13,408 nt of DNA, taken from contig CALJUK010000508.1 of the NCBI GenBank assembly GCA_937975745.1, positions 1-13,408 of the forward strand, read 5' to 3'. Below are positions 1-6,752 of the stretch, piece by piece; positions within the stretch are counted from its first letter, which is position 1, and each line of letters starts with the position of its first letter. This DNA comes from an uncultured Planctomycetaceae bacterium (lineage in GTDB: Bacteria > Planctomycetota > Planctomycetia > Planctomycetales > Planctomycetaceae). A program made the position numbers and the translations under genes. Under the pieces are notes generated by a model. That model did not search any database and had not been told where the DNA came from. It saw only the letters and a program-made list of their open reading frames with translations.

Positions 1-634
1 AATCGAGATCCTCGCGAGCCAGAATGTCGCTTGCCCCCAGCTTACAGAGCCAATCGGCCTGGTCACTTTTGCCGGTGACGGCGGCGACTTCATAACCCAG
101 TTTCGCCAGAATCTGCACGGCGAGACTTCCAACACCACCGGTGGCACCCGTGACGATCACCGGGCCCGCGTCCGGCAGAACTGAGTGCTCGCGGAGTACC
201 TGCACGCTCAACCCGGCGGTCAGGCCGGCGGTCCCCAACCGCATGGAATCTTCCAGCGACAGCCCGTCCGGCAAGGGAATCACCCACGCTGTGGGAACGC
301 GAATGTACTCGGCCCAGCCTCCCCAGCACGCGGCCCCCATGCCGTAGCTCGTCACCAGAACCTGGCTTCCGACCGGAGCCGATGCGGCAGACGATTGAAC
401 GACAGTTCCGGCGGCGTCGATCCCCGGCACATGCGGGAATTGCGAGACAACACCCGGGTGCCCCTTTGCCGCGAGCGCGTCCTTGAAATTGAGTGACGAG
501 TAGGCGACTCGAATCACAACATCGCCAGCGGGCAATTCGCGGAATGGTCTCCGTTCGAACGCAGCCGAGACATCACTCTTACCCGATTTGGTTACCAGGT
601 AGCAGAGGACCTCTGACGGAAGGGAGTTCGTCAT
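1..634 (-). CDS. yhdH: YhdH/YhfP (AcuI)-type NADPH-dependent quinone/acrylyl-CoA oxidoreductase, C-terminus cut by window edge
   Basis: Only the first 211 codons are present; the gene leaves the window at base 1. This is a zinc-independent medium-chain dehydrogenase of the YhdH/AcuI group, which reduces quinones or acrylyl-CoA with NADPH in the cytoplasm. Seen in the translation: the N-terminal catalytic-fold segments SSLNFKDALAAKGHPGV and FPHVPGIDAAGTVV (about residues 46-77), then the nucleotide-binding glycine motif VTGATGGVGSLAVQILAKLG (about 160-179) followed by EVAAVTGK. The zinc-ligand residues of true alcohol dehydrogenases are not apparent, which fits the group. The start is the ATG at 634-632, with AGGAGG at 652-647, a rather long 12-base spacer. 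The gene lies downstream of a strong terminator, so it is probably transcribed separately from the VWA gene. The substrate cannot be told from sequence; family assignment is confident. Confidence 0.9.
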   Translation of the reverse strand, partial: MTNSLPSEVLCYLVTKSGKSDVSAAFERRPFRELPAGDVVIRVAYSSLNFKDALAAKGHPGVVSQFPHVPGIDAAGTVVQSSAASAPVGSQVLVTSYGMGAACWGGWAEYIRVPTAWVIPLPDGLSLEDSMRLGTAGLTAGLSVQVLREHSVLPDAGPVIVTGATGGVGSLAVQILAKLGYEVAAVTGKSDQADWLCKLGASDILAREDLD

Positions 635-744
635 GACGGCTTGGTGCCTCCTGCCGATGTGATGTGATTGCGGACCGGACAGGCGACTCCGTGAACCTGC
701 CATCTGGTTCCATTTCAGCCGAGGTCCGATCCCACCGCAAGGGG

Positions 745-761
745 AGTGACCGCAAGTCACT
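745..761. repeat. Short inverted repeat upstream of the yhdH-type gene
   Basis: AGTGAC and GTCACT form perfect 6-bp arms around the 5-base centre CGCAA. The site lies about 110 bases upstream of the oxidoreductase start, between that gene and the terminator of the VWA gene. It could be a regulator-binding palindrome or chance; no T-run follows, so it is not a terminator. The rest of the 635-958 gap holds only the terminator described separately, and no further gene is convincing there. Confidence 0.25.
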
Positions 762-796
762 GAGCGGCCCGTTCCGAACAGGTCTGTACGGTCTCT

Positions 797-841
797 CAAA
801 AAACAGAGCCGGCAAGCTGCCCGAAGGCAACCCGCCGGCTC
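797..841 (-). terminator. Strong intrinsic terminator of the minus-strand TadG-like gene
   Basis: Read on the minus strand, bases 841-806 fold into a continuous 16-bp stem (8 bp of GAGCCGGC with GCCGGCTC, then 8 further pairs including G-U wobbles) closed by a TTCG tetraloop. It is followed at once by TG and six T (803-798). The wobble pairs become A-C mismatches on the plus strand, so the structure is directional and serves minus-strand transcripts. It lies 117 bases after the stop codon of the VWA gene, and separates that transcription unit from the yhdH-type gene. Confidence 0.88.
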
Positions 842-958
842 CGCATCGATGAGCCCACAGGGATTCTCTGCACGACTGCGGTTCATCGGCAACCACGAAG
901 TGCACTGGCAGACCGGTGAGACCGCTTGGGCACCGTTGTTACGAGACCGAACCGCGGA

Positions 959-1798
959 TCAGAGTTCGTTTGGATCGTGTAACAGTTTTGCAGGTGGAAC
1001 GTTTGCGGCGATCGTCCGAAATGCCGCGAGCAACTGTTCTTCCAGGTCCGAGATTGTGCTTCCACCCGGAGCGTTCATCCAGATTCCCGACCCAGCGAAG
1101 GCGATCGCTTTCATAAAGTCACGGTCCGCGTCGGCACCGACCGTCATAGTGTGGATCGTAATTCCTTGGTCGATGGCCAGCTTGGCCTGATAGAAGGCGT
1201 ATTGCTTGTCTCGATCGTTGGTCGAGTAGTCCGCTCGGCCGTCTCCGTCGTAGTCGGTCAGCGCGTCCCAGTCCCAGTCGTTCGGTAATCTCCAGCCGTA
1301 CGGACTGCGGTTCGCATTTCCATCCGTCATGACCAGGATGGTCGGGCGGGCTCCTGTCCGGCGATGGTTTTGCAGCAGGTCGATGGCCTGTTCCAGTCCA
1401 TAACCGGTGCCCGTGTACGGTGCATAGTGACTCGCCTGCTTATGACGTTGGATGGTGTCGATGTCGGCGTAGCGGTTGGTGATGAGCTGATCACCCAGAT
1501 TGACATGGGCACCGTCTTCCGGTTCATCCAGGTACGATTCGACGCGTGCCTCGTCGTCGTACGTGACCAAACCGATGTGATCGTCGAATTCCAAATCGGA
1601 CAGGAAATTCGTGAACAGCGTCACTCCTTCTTTCATGGCATGGAACGGATAGGCGGGCGCTTTCCACAGAACGGGTGTCTGGTTGTACTTGGCCCTCCGG
1701 TCCAGCAGGTAGTTCATGAATGTCAGCCCGCCGTACTTGCGGCTGTAGCCAGCCCGCTCGACGGAGTTGTCGCTCCGATTCCAGTTGATAAAGTCGCC
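959..1798 (-). CDS. TadG-like VWA-domain protein, C-terminal part (same reading frame as 1799-2962, after an in-frame TGA)
   Basis: This is the direct in-frame continuation of the gene that starts at 2962; the only thing separating the two is the TGA codon at 1801-1799. The 27 codons between TGA and the first ATG (1717) read as normal protein (GDFINWNRSDNSVERAGYSR and on), and no clear ribosome binding site precedes 1717. The part carries the remainder of the VWA fold: the helix AMKEGVTLFTNFL, strand HIGLVTYDD, the Thr-containing segment YTGTGYGLEQAI that should supply the second metal-site residue, the strand ILVMTDGNAN with the third metal-site Asp, and ITIHTMTVGADADRDFM. Reading through, the whole product would be 667 residues. 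The gene ends with TGA at 961-959. Without readthrough this part would lack the membrane anchor and the first metal-site motif, so I treat it as half of a broken or misread gene, not a separate gene. Confidence 0.82.
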   Translation of the reverse strand, partial: GDFINWNRSDNSVERAGYSRKYGGLTFMNYLLDRRAKYNQTPVLWKAPAYPFHAMKEGVTLFTNFLSDLEFDDHIGLVTYDDEARVESYLDEPEDGAHVNLGDQLITNRYADIDTIQRHKQASHYAPYTGTGYGLEQAIDLLQNHRRTGARPTILVMTDGNANRSPYGWRLPNDWDWDALTDYDGDGRADYSTNDRDKQYAFYQAKLAIDQGITIHTMTVGADADRDFMKAIAFAGSGIWMNAPGGSTISDLEEQLLAAFRTIAANVPPAKLLHDPNEL

Positions 1799-2962
1799 TC
1801 AACTTCCCGAGGGGAATGGATACGGTGTGTAGTTGAGGTTGAAGGCCTGCAACACGCTGTCGAGATCGTCATCGAACCGTTCCCCGTAACCGGGCCCATC
1901 ACCGCTGGAATTTTTTCCCGATTTGACCCAGCAGGCCGTAATCGTCATGCCCGCATAAGAGCCCTCCCCCTTGAATGTAGCCGTCTGCCCGACGTTCAGA
2001 TTGTCGAACTTATACTCGTACGAGCCTTCAAATTCGCACACCACATTCGACAAGTCCTTCGATGACTCGACGAAAATTTCGTCCCCTTTGAATGTCACGT
2101 AGATCTGCGGTTCTTTTGAGGAGGACGGTTCTTCTCCCTTGATGCGGACATACTGTGGCTCGAAGACCAGATCGCCCGTGTTGAGCGGTTGCAGTGCATC
2201 CCAGATATCCAGCAGATTGGCTTCGATATCGGCCTGGCTCAGCCGTCCAATCGCCCCCAGCGAACTGTCGTCGTTCATGGAACCGGAATAGTCGAGCACC
2301 AGGGCGATGTCGCGTGCTTCGACGAACGCCACAGCCGAGGCCACAACATTGGCCACCTGATGTCCCATCACCGGGCCGAAGAACATCTTCATCTGCGAAT
2401 CGGGATGTCCCGGTTCGATGTTGTCGCGGCGTGCGGTCACCTTCACAACATTGTACGGGCTGACGCCCCACTGAATGCCGAACGTGCCGCTTTGATCGCT
2501 GTAGATTCGCTTGCCAAACTCAACGTCCCGTTCGGGATCGATGAAGACTCCGTTCATGCTGGCCACCTTCTCGGCCATTTCGCGAGCCGCGCCGGTGGCA
2601 ATCGAGTTGGCGTCGCTGACGTCACCGCCGTGATCACCCACGTTGCTGACAGCGGCCGTAATTTCCTGGGCCGCAGCCAGCGCAGCGGCATCGACCGCGC
2701 TCTGCATTTTTGTTTTCGTGTACGAGATCACCCCCAGATCGAGCCCCAAAGCCATCATGCTCATGGCGGCGATCAAACAAAAAAAAGCCAGGACCATGAA
2801 GGCCCCCCGCCGCGATCCGCGATCTTGAGGGACGGCCGTCGTCACGCCCGAGCGATCGTCTTTCCTGAAGGTGGCAAAACCGGTCGGACTCTTGTCACGC
2901 TGTCTGACACTTCGATGGTTGTTGCTTCTTCGAGTCTTAGTGTGGTCGTGCGTGCTCATCAT
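1799..2962 (-). CDS. TadG-like VWA-domain protein, N-terminal part (ends at in-frame TGA)
   Basis: It encodes 387 residues before the TGA at 1801-1799. After a basic N-terminus, RRGAFMVLAFFCLIAAMSMM begins a single membrane segment (about residues 51-80), followed by KTKMQSAVDAAALAAAQE, the typical start of TadG/TadE-type envelope proteins. A periplasmic region follows, then the first VWA metal-site motif ALVLDYSGSM (residues 220-229; DxSxS at 224-228). Residues about 265-345 form a beta-rich insert that separates this motif from the rest of the VWA fold, which lies beyond the TGA. TadG-like proteins are thought to act in Tad/Flp-type pilus assembly at the envelope. The start is one of two adjacent ATGs (2962 or 2959), with a weak GCGAGAG upstream. 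The gene follows the two TadE-like genes by 157 bases and is probably cotranscribed. As written, the truncated product has an incomplete metal site and is unlikely to work as a normal VWA protein. Confidence 0.87.
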   Translation of the reverse strand: MMSTHDHTKTRRSNNHRSVRQRDKSPTGFATFRKDDRSGVTTAVPQDRGSRRGAFMVLAFFCLIAAMSMMALGLDLGVISYTKTKMQSAVDAAALAAAQEITAAVSNVGDHGGDVSDANSIATGAAREMAEKVASMNGVFIDPERDVEFGKRIYSDQSGTFGIQWGVSPYNVVKVTARRDNIEPGHPDSQMKMFFGPVMGHQVANVVASAVAFVEARDIALVLDYSGSMNDDSSLGAIGRLSQADIEANLLDIWDALQPLNTGDLVFEPQYVRIKGEEPSSSKEPQIYVTFKGDEIFVESSKDLSNVVCEFEGSYEYKFDNLNVGQTATFKGEGSYAGMTITACWVKSGKNSSGDGPGYGERFDDDLDSVLQAFNLNYTPYPFPSGS

Positions 2963-3119
2963 ACTCTCGCTTTCACCCGCTGCGGCGTTGCCGTATCTCT
3001 CTGGTTCAACTCTCGATTATCTCTGCGATCTTCGTGTCATCGATGGTGTGTCCTGGCGAGTCGTGAACTGTCTTCTCGCGGAATCACGTTCTGTAAGAGT
3101 TCTTCTGCATGAAAGATGG

Positions 3120-3650
3120 TTACTGCGTCAGGATGGCTGACGAATTGCGGAAGACGGTGCTCGTCGACACGGTCTTGCCCGCCATGAACGTTGCCGGCGC
3201 AGCGTTGTATGCCGAGTAAGGAATCGACGCCGAAATCTCAAACAGCCGCAGCCGATTGTTCGGATCGGACAGATCGAATGGTTGTCCGGCATCGCTTCCT
3301 TCCGCCGACGTAATGGCGATCTCGACCTGTTCGCCCGGCACTCCGGTGGCCGTAAGAAAATTGCGGATGTCCTGGGCCACCTTTTCGTTAGCAGTCATGC
3401 CGTTGGGGACAGTCTCCTGCCAATCCATGGAAGCCAGCCGGCCTCCCTCGCGGACGGCAGCTGTCAACTGCATCCCCAACTCAAGCGAGTTGCCCGCTTC
3501 CATCGTCCCCATGATCAGCAGAACAAATAGCGGCGTCATGATGGCAAACTCGACCAATGCCGCTCCGCGGCGGCTGACCTGTTGCGTTCTGTTCGGCCGG
3601 TTCGGCCTTGCCGCCGACGTTGCCCGCGTACGTCGTCGAGTGGCCTGCAT
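3120..3650 (-). CDS. TadE-like pilus assembly protein (gene B, nearer the VWA gene)
   Basis: It encodes 176 residues. A basic N-terminus is followed by SRRGAALVEFAIMTPLFVLL (about 27-46), the hallmark TadE segment with its conserved Glu and one membrane helix. A helix with LELGMQLTAAVREGGRLASM and a small C-terminal periplasmic domain complete it. TadE-family proteins are pseudopilin-like envelope proteins associated with Tad/Flp pili. I chose the ATG at 3650 because AGGAG (3662-3658) sits seven bases before it. The GTG at 3698 would add 16 residues but has no such site. The stop is TAA. Gene A ends 106 bases upstream and the VWA gene starts 157 bases downstream, all on the same strand. The family is confident; the exact role in a pilus is inferred, since no secretion ATPase or secretin is in the window. 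Confidence 0.88.
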   Translation of the reverse strand: MQATRRRTRATSAARPNRPNRTQQVSRRGAALVEFAIMTPLFVLLIMGTMEAGNSLELGMQLTAAVREGGRLASMDWQETVPNGMTANEKVAQDIRNFLTATGVPGEQVEIAITSAEGSDAGQPFDLSDPNNRLRLFEISASIPYSAYNAAPATFMAGKTVSTSTVFRNSSAILTQ

Positions 3651-3696
3651 GACTTGACTCCTGTGAACAACACTCAATGGTGACGACTCATTCCAC

Positions 3697-3728
3697 ACGG
3701 TTGAACAATTCCGTACGGTTGACCAATC
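3697..3728. repeat. Pair of 14-bp direct repeats before TadE-like gene B
   Basis: ACGGTTGAACAATT (3697-3710) and ACGGTTGACCAATC (3715-3728) differ at two positions and are spaced 18 bases start to start. They lie 47-78 bases upstream of the chosen start of TadE-like gene B, in the 106-base gap after gene A. The spacing is not far from two helical turns, which would suit a dimeric regulator, but no promoter is evident. A chance local duplication is possible. Confidence 0.4.
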
Positions 3729-3756
3729 GCGTGGGACGGCCTCGGTTGCGAATCGG

Positions 3757-4239
3757 CTATTCGTGTCGCATCACCGATTGCCCCCGCAGTGTCACCCCCT
3801 TAACAAACATGGGCGGCATCACACTGACTGCGTCGTAGGGAACGGTGATATGAATGACAAACAGCTGCCGCGGCTCGGCCTCGGACAGTTCGATTGGGGG
3901 GAGGGAATCGTAGTCGACATTCTCGGGATCGACTTGCGGCGAATCGAAGACGCCCGCGTCCTTGACCGAGATCGTGACGGCATCCACTGGAAAGGCGGAC
4001 GACAAGATCTCGCGAGCCCGTTCTTCAACCTGTGCCGTCGTCACTGCGTTTGCCACACCCAGCCGAGCCGCCTGCTTCGCCGCCGAGCGAAGCATGTTCG
4101 AAACCATCTGCACGTGGGCAAACTCGAATAGCGTGAACAGAAACAGAAAGAAGACTGGCGTGACCACAGCCATCTCGACCAGCGCCACACCCCGCCTGGG
4201 AGATTTGCGGCCGTTGTTGTCACACCAAATCGATTGCAT
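3757..4239 (-). CDS. TadE-like pilus assembly protein (gene A, first of the set)
   Basis: It encodes 160 residues. KSPRRGVALVEMAVVTPVFF (about 12-31) is the TadE-type segment, continuing into one hydrophobic helix (to about 41), then FAHVQMVSNMLRSAAKQAAR, a typical post-anchor helix. A periplasmic domain of about 100 residues follows. I chose the ATG at 4239 because GAGGGA (4251-4246) precedes it by six bases; the open frame reaches back to 4380, but that extension (MGLRTRLLFRDAM and on) is not TadE-like. The stop is TAG. It is the first gene of the minus-strand TadE-TadE-TadG set. It differs from gene B in sequence while sharing the fold, so the pair may form a heteromeric minor pilin pair as TadE/TadF do; that last point is inference. 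Confidence 0.88.
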   Translation of the reverse strand: MQSIWCDNNGRKSPRRGVALVEMAVVTPVFFLFLFTLFEFAHVQMVSNMLRSAAKQAARLGVANAVTTAQVEERAREILSSAFPVDAVTISVKDAGVFDSPQVDPENVDYDSLPPIELSEAEPRQLFVIHITVPYDAVSVMPPMFVKGVTLRGQSVMRHE

Positions 4240-4604
4240 GAAAGTTCCCTCGACCTCAGATGTTCGGAGCGCGTCACGCGACACGATGAATTCGCTCGAA
4301 TCAGCCGTGAGGGGAGACTCATTCCAGCCGTCATCCGATCGCATTGCGTCTCGGAATAAGAGACGCGTTCGTAAGCCCAACGTGAAAAACCTAGGTCACG
4401 CTTCTCGCAATCGAAGGGGGATTTTGCAGGAACTTGAGGCGAATTTTGAAGAATTCCAAGAATGTGGAGATTTGCGATCAAGTTTTGATGCGGCCACACC
4501 ACAGGCCGAGGCAACGCTGCAATGCCGCAACAAACAACGCTGCTTTCGGGCACCGCTACAAGCGGAAGAAGCCGCACCGCCGCCACAATCGTCCGCATTG
4601 CGGA
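4240..4604 (-). other. Gene-free leader between the spermidine-synthase-like gene and the TadE/TadG set
   Basis: This 365-base stretch has no convincing gene: the open frames crossing it are Arg/Ser-rich shadows. It is the likely place for a promoter of the downstream TadE-TadE-TadG set, although I see no consensus pair good enough to call. It holds three short inverted repeats. GTCCGC/GCGGAC (4591-4605) overlaps the upstream stop codon. CGTGA/TCACG (4381-4400) encloses the palindrome ACCTAGGT. GCGTCTC/GAGACGC is at 4346-4366. None is followed by a T-run on the minus strand. Confidence 0.5.
4346..4366 (-). repeat. 7-bp inverted repeat (hairpin) in the TadE/TadG leader
   Basis: GCGTCTC and GAGACGC are perfect 7-bp arms around a 7-base loop. 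The site lies 107-127 bases upstream of the first TadE-like start. It could be an operator, an RNA hairpin in the leader, or chance. No T-run follows on the minus strand. Confidence 0.35.
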
Positions 4605-6752
4605 CTAGTTGCTGGCGGGGACAGCGTCTTCGACGATCTGACGCGTGCGGGCTTCGCTCCGCATGTGATAGGCGGTCAGCTGATTGCGGTAAGCCCGTAG
4701 CGGGCGGATGGCACCTCGGCGGAGGACCGTCTCGCGACGTTCCCAATCCTCCGGGCGGAAGTCGGCGTCGGCGCTCAGGCGGCCCAGTTCTGCCAGGCCC
4801 TTCACACCAGCGTCGATACTCTTTTGCACGTCGTTGAGGACAATCCGCGAAGTCGAGGCGGACGCCTGCCCCCGATTCTCCCAGCGGCGTTTGAGAACCT
4901 GCAACAGTGAGTCCAATTGATCGAAGCGGTCGGCAGGATCGGGGATGGCCTCCGGAGACGCGACCAGCAGTTCGATCGCGTCGACGACATTCCGGACCGA
5001 ACGGTCATGCTCGGGCGCGAAGTAGATCGCGTGCAGCCGATGGCGTAGCTCGGCCTCACTGCCGGCGGCGGTCGATCGGCCATACAGTTCAGCCACTTCT
5101 TGTTGCATGAAATAGCTGATGAGCGGATCGTAAGGTTCGGCAAACTCGACCACCCGACCGATGTCGGCCGGTGTCAGGCCGGGCTGCTTGGCGGCCTCGC
5201 CCAGGGTCGCAAAGTAACGCAACCGGCGCTTCGATTCAGGTGACATACCGCCGTTGGCTTCGTACTTGACCTGCTCGATGATAGACGAACCAGATTGAAT
5301 CCGCTGCTTGACGGTCCGGCGATAGACCCACGGTTGGTCCGGAAATCGCGTCATCAATTCGCGCTGCGCTGTCACTTCGGCCAGACGGTCAACCAGGGGT
5401 GTTGTTTCCTCCTCCGGAATCCAATCTGCCAGCCGCTGGGAAGCCGACGCCATCGCCGTCTGCAATTCCTGCCATTTCGGCGCCCACCGCATGACTTCGT
5501 ACGGAAGGTCGAGCGCAAAATGGCCGCTGGCCGCCGTGTTGATCGGCACACCTTGGTCGGCGTCGGAGATCAACATGCGGAGTTTCTCGTCCGAACAGGC
5601 CGGGAGGTTGAACATTACCGACCAGTCCCAGCCAACTTGAGCCAGGACCCGTCGGACGTGAGGGCGTTGAGCACGGGCGAGCAGTTTCGGCCGGACCAGC
5701 CCCTCGGCAGAGTTGGTCGCGAGCAGCAGCATTTCGCCGGCGGACACCTGGAAAGTGATGACTTCACGAAAGGCAGACTGCAACGTCTTGACCGCCGTCA
5801 GAATCGGGCCAGGACCCAGGTCCGCATGCACAAAACGCTGACAGTAGATGCCCTCGGGCGCCAGCGCATGGCTGACCTGAAAGTAGAACTCGCGTGTGAA
5901 CATCGGGGCCGCTGACAACTCGGCCGGCTGCCCGCCATCGCACAAAATGACGTCGTGCAAGTCCGTATTCGCACTCAGCGCCCAGATGGGGTCAACCGTG
6001 CGGAACGCAAGTCGCGAATCGTCCAGCGGATTGGGATGCAATCGAGGTGCCAGCCTCTCGCGGAACAGTTGTGCCCGGCCACGATCCCACTCCACACACG
6101 TCAGCGACTGTGTGGGGAATGCCAGACAGCTTTGCAGACCCGCCCCGCCCGCCACGCCAAGGATCAGCAGGCGATGCGGCTGCTCGTGGAGTGTCAACGG
6201 GAGGGCTGCCCACAGTGTTTCGGCCGACGATTCTGGCACGACTTGCGGATCGAGACTCTTCGATGCGATGGGAATCCCGCGCTGCCGTATCTGATACTGC
6301 AAGCCGTTCTGCTTCCAGACAGTCAACGTCCCCCGGTCACCCTCGCGCGTTTCCACAAGGCGACTTTCATCAAGGTAGGGAAGCAGCGACCGCTCGACGC
6401 CAACTCGTCTCGCCATGAATACAGTCGTCGAGAACAGCAGTCGGCTGGAAGCATCGGGACGGTACAACGACAGTCCACTGCATCCGGCAATAACAGCCGC
6501 GAAGACCGACACCCAGCCAACACGCGTTCGCCACACGGGGACAGCCGATGGTCTCTCGCCAGTCGCAGTGGGGACCACCCCACGCGAGAAAGTCGTCACG
6601 CCGGCAATCACCAGCCCGCCGCAGGCTGCGATCGCCAGCAGAACAATCGGCCCGGTGATCGGCAGCAGGAAAGTTTGCGTCACAGCAATGGCTGTCAGCA
6701 GGGCGGGCAGCCAGTTGTCGCCAGGCCCGCCCCAGCGTTCCGCAGACCACAC
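4605..6752 (-). CDS. Membrane-anchored spermidine-synthase-like protein, C-terminal part (frame shifted relative to 7851-6734)
   Basis: The open frame runs from a GTG at 6752, but family-like sequence begins near 6733, so I regard it as the second part of the gene starting at 7851. Residue numbers count from the GTG. It opens with more membrane helices (LPALLTAIAVTQTFLLPITG, then IVLLAIAACGGLVIAG, then VGWVSVFAAVIAG). A spermidine-synthase-like domain spans about 135-350: the SAM-binding strand LLILGVAGGAGLQSC (195-209), the acidic end of strand 2 CVEWD (219-223), HDVILCDGG (266-274), and TREFYFQVSHALAPEGIYC (286-304). Such proteins bind SAM or decarboxylated SAM; aminopropyl transfer is the family reaction, but many fused membrane forms are uncharacterised. 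A helical tail of about 365 residues with no recognised domain follows. The stop is TAG. Restoring the frame gives one protein of 1,081 residues. Substrate unknown. Confidence 0.8.
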   Translation of the reverse strand: MWSAERWGGPGDNWLPALLTAIAVTQTFLLPITGPIVLLAIAACGGLVIAGVTTFSRGVVPTATGERPSAVPVWRTRVGWVSVFAAVIAGCSGLSLYRPDASSRLLFSTTVFMARRVGVERSLLPYLDESRLVETREGDRGTLTVWKQNGLQYQIRQRGIPIASKSLDPQVVPESSAETLWAALPLTLHEQPHRLLILGVAGGAGLQSCLAFPTQSLTCVEWDRGRAQLFRERLAPRLHPNPLDDSRLAFRTVDPIWALSANTDLHDVILCDGGQPAELSAAPMFTREFYFQVSHALAPEGIYCQRFVHADLGPGPILTAVKTLQSAFREVITFQVSAGEMLLLATNSAEGLVRPKLLARAQRPHVRRVLAQVGWDWSVMFNLPACSDEKLRMLISDADQGVPINTAASGHFALDLPYEVMRWAPKWQELQTAMASASQRLADWIPEEETTPLVDRLAEVTAQRELMTRFPDQPWVYRRTVKQRIQSGSSIIEQVKYEANGGMSPESKRRLRYFATLGEAAKQPGLTPADIGRVVEFAEPYDPLISYFMQQEVAELYGRSTAAGSEAELRHRLHAIYFAPEHDRSVRNVVDAIELLVASPEAIPDPADRFDQLDSLLQVLKRRWENRGQASASTSRIVLNDVQKSIDAGVKGLAELGRLSADADFRPEDWERRETVLRRGAIRPLRAYRNQLTAYHMRSEARTRQIVEDAVPASN

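Noticed and set aside
1799..1801. TGA as selenocysteine or as Trp under a variant genetic code.
   Set aside because: No selenoprotein family is involved, I see no insertion-element-like hairpin that I would call, and TGA ends two loci in the window.
1364..2065. Plus-strand 233-residue open frame across the TGA site.
   Set aside because: Antisense to both halves of the VWA gene; no ribosome site and no family motif. It does not offer an alternative explanation for the TGA.
2189..3112. Plus-strand 307-residue open frame.
   Set aside because: It lies opposite the TadG-like gene, which has clear family motifs. It is His/Arg-rich with no recognisable domain.
2871..3140. Plus-strand frame of 89 residues that looks like a signal peptide (RWLLLLRVLVWSCVLIILSL).
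   Set aside because: It is antisense to the basic N-terminus of the TadG-like gene and the gap before it; no ribosome site, and the hydrophobicity comes from reading the opposite strand of Arg/Ser-rich codons.
3962..4837. Plus-strand 291-residue open frame that would fill the 4240-4604 gap.
   Set aside because: Arg/Ser-rich shadow of TadE-like gene A and the spermidine-synthase-like gene; no start signal.
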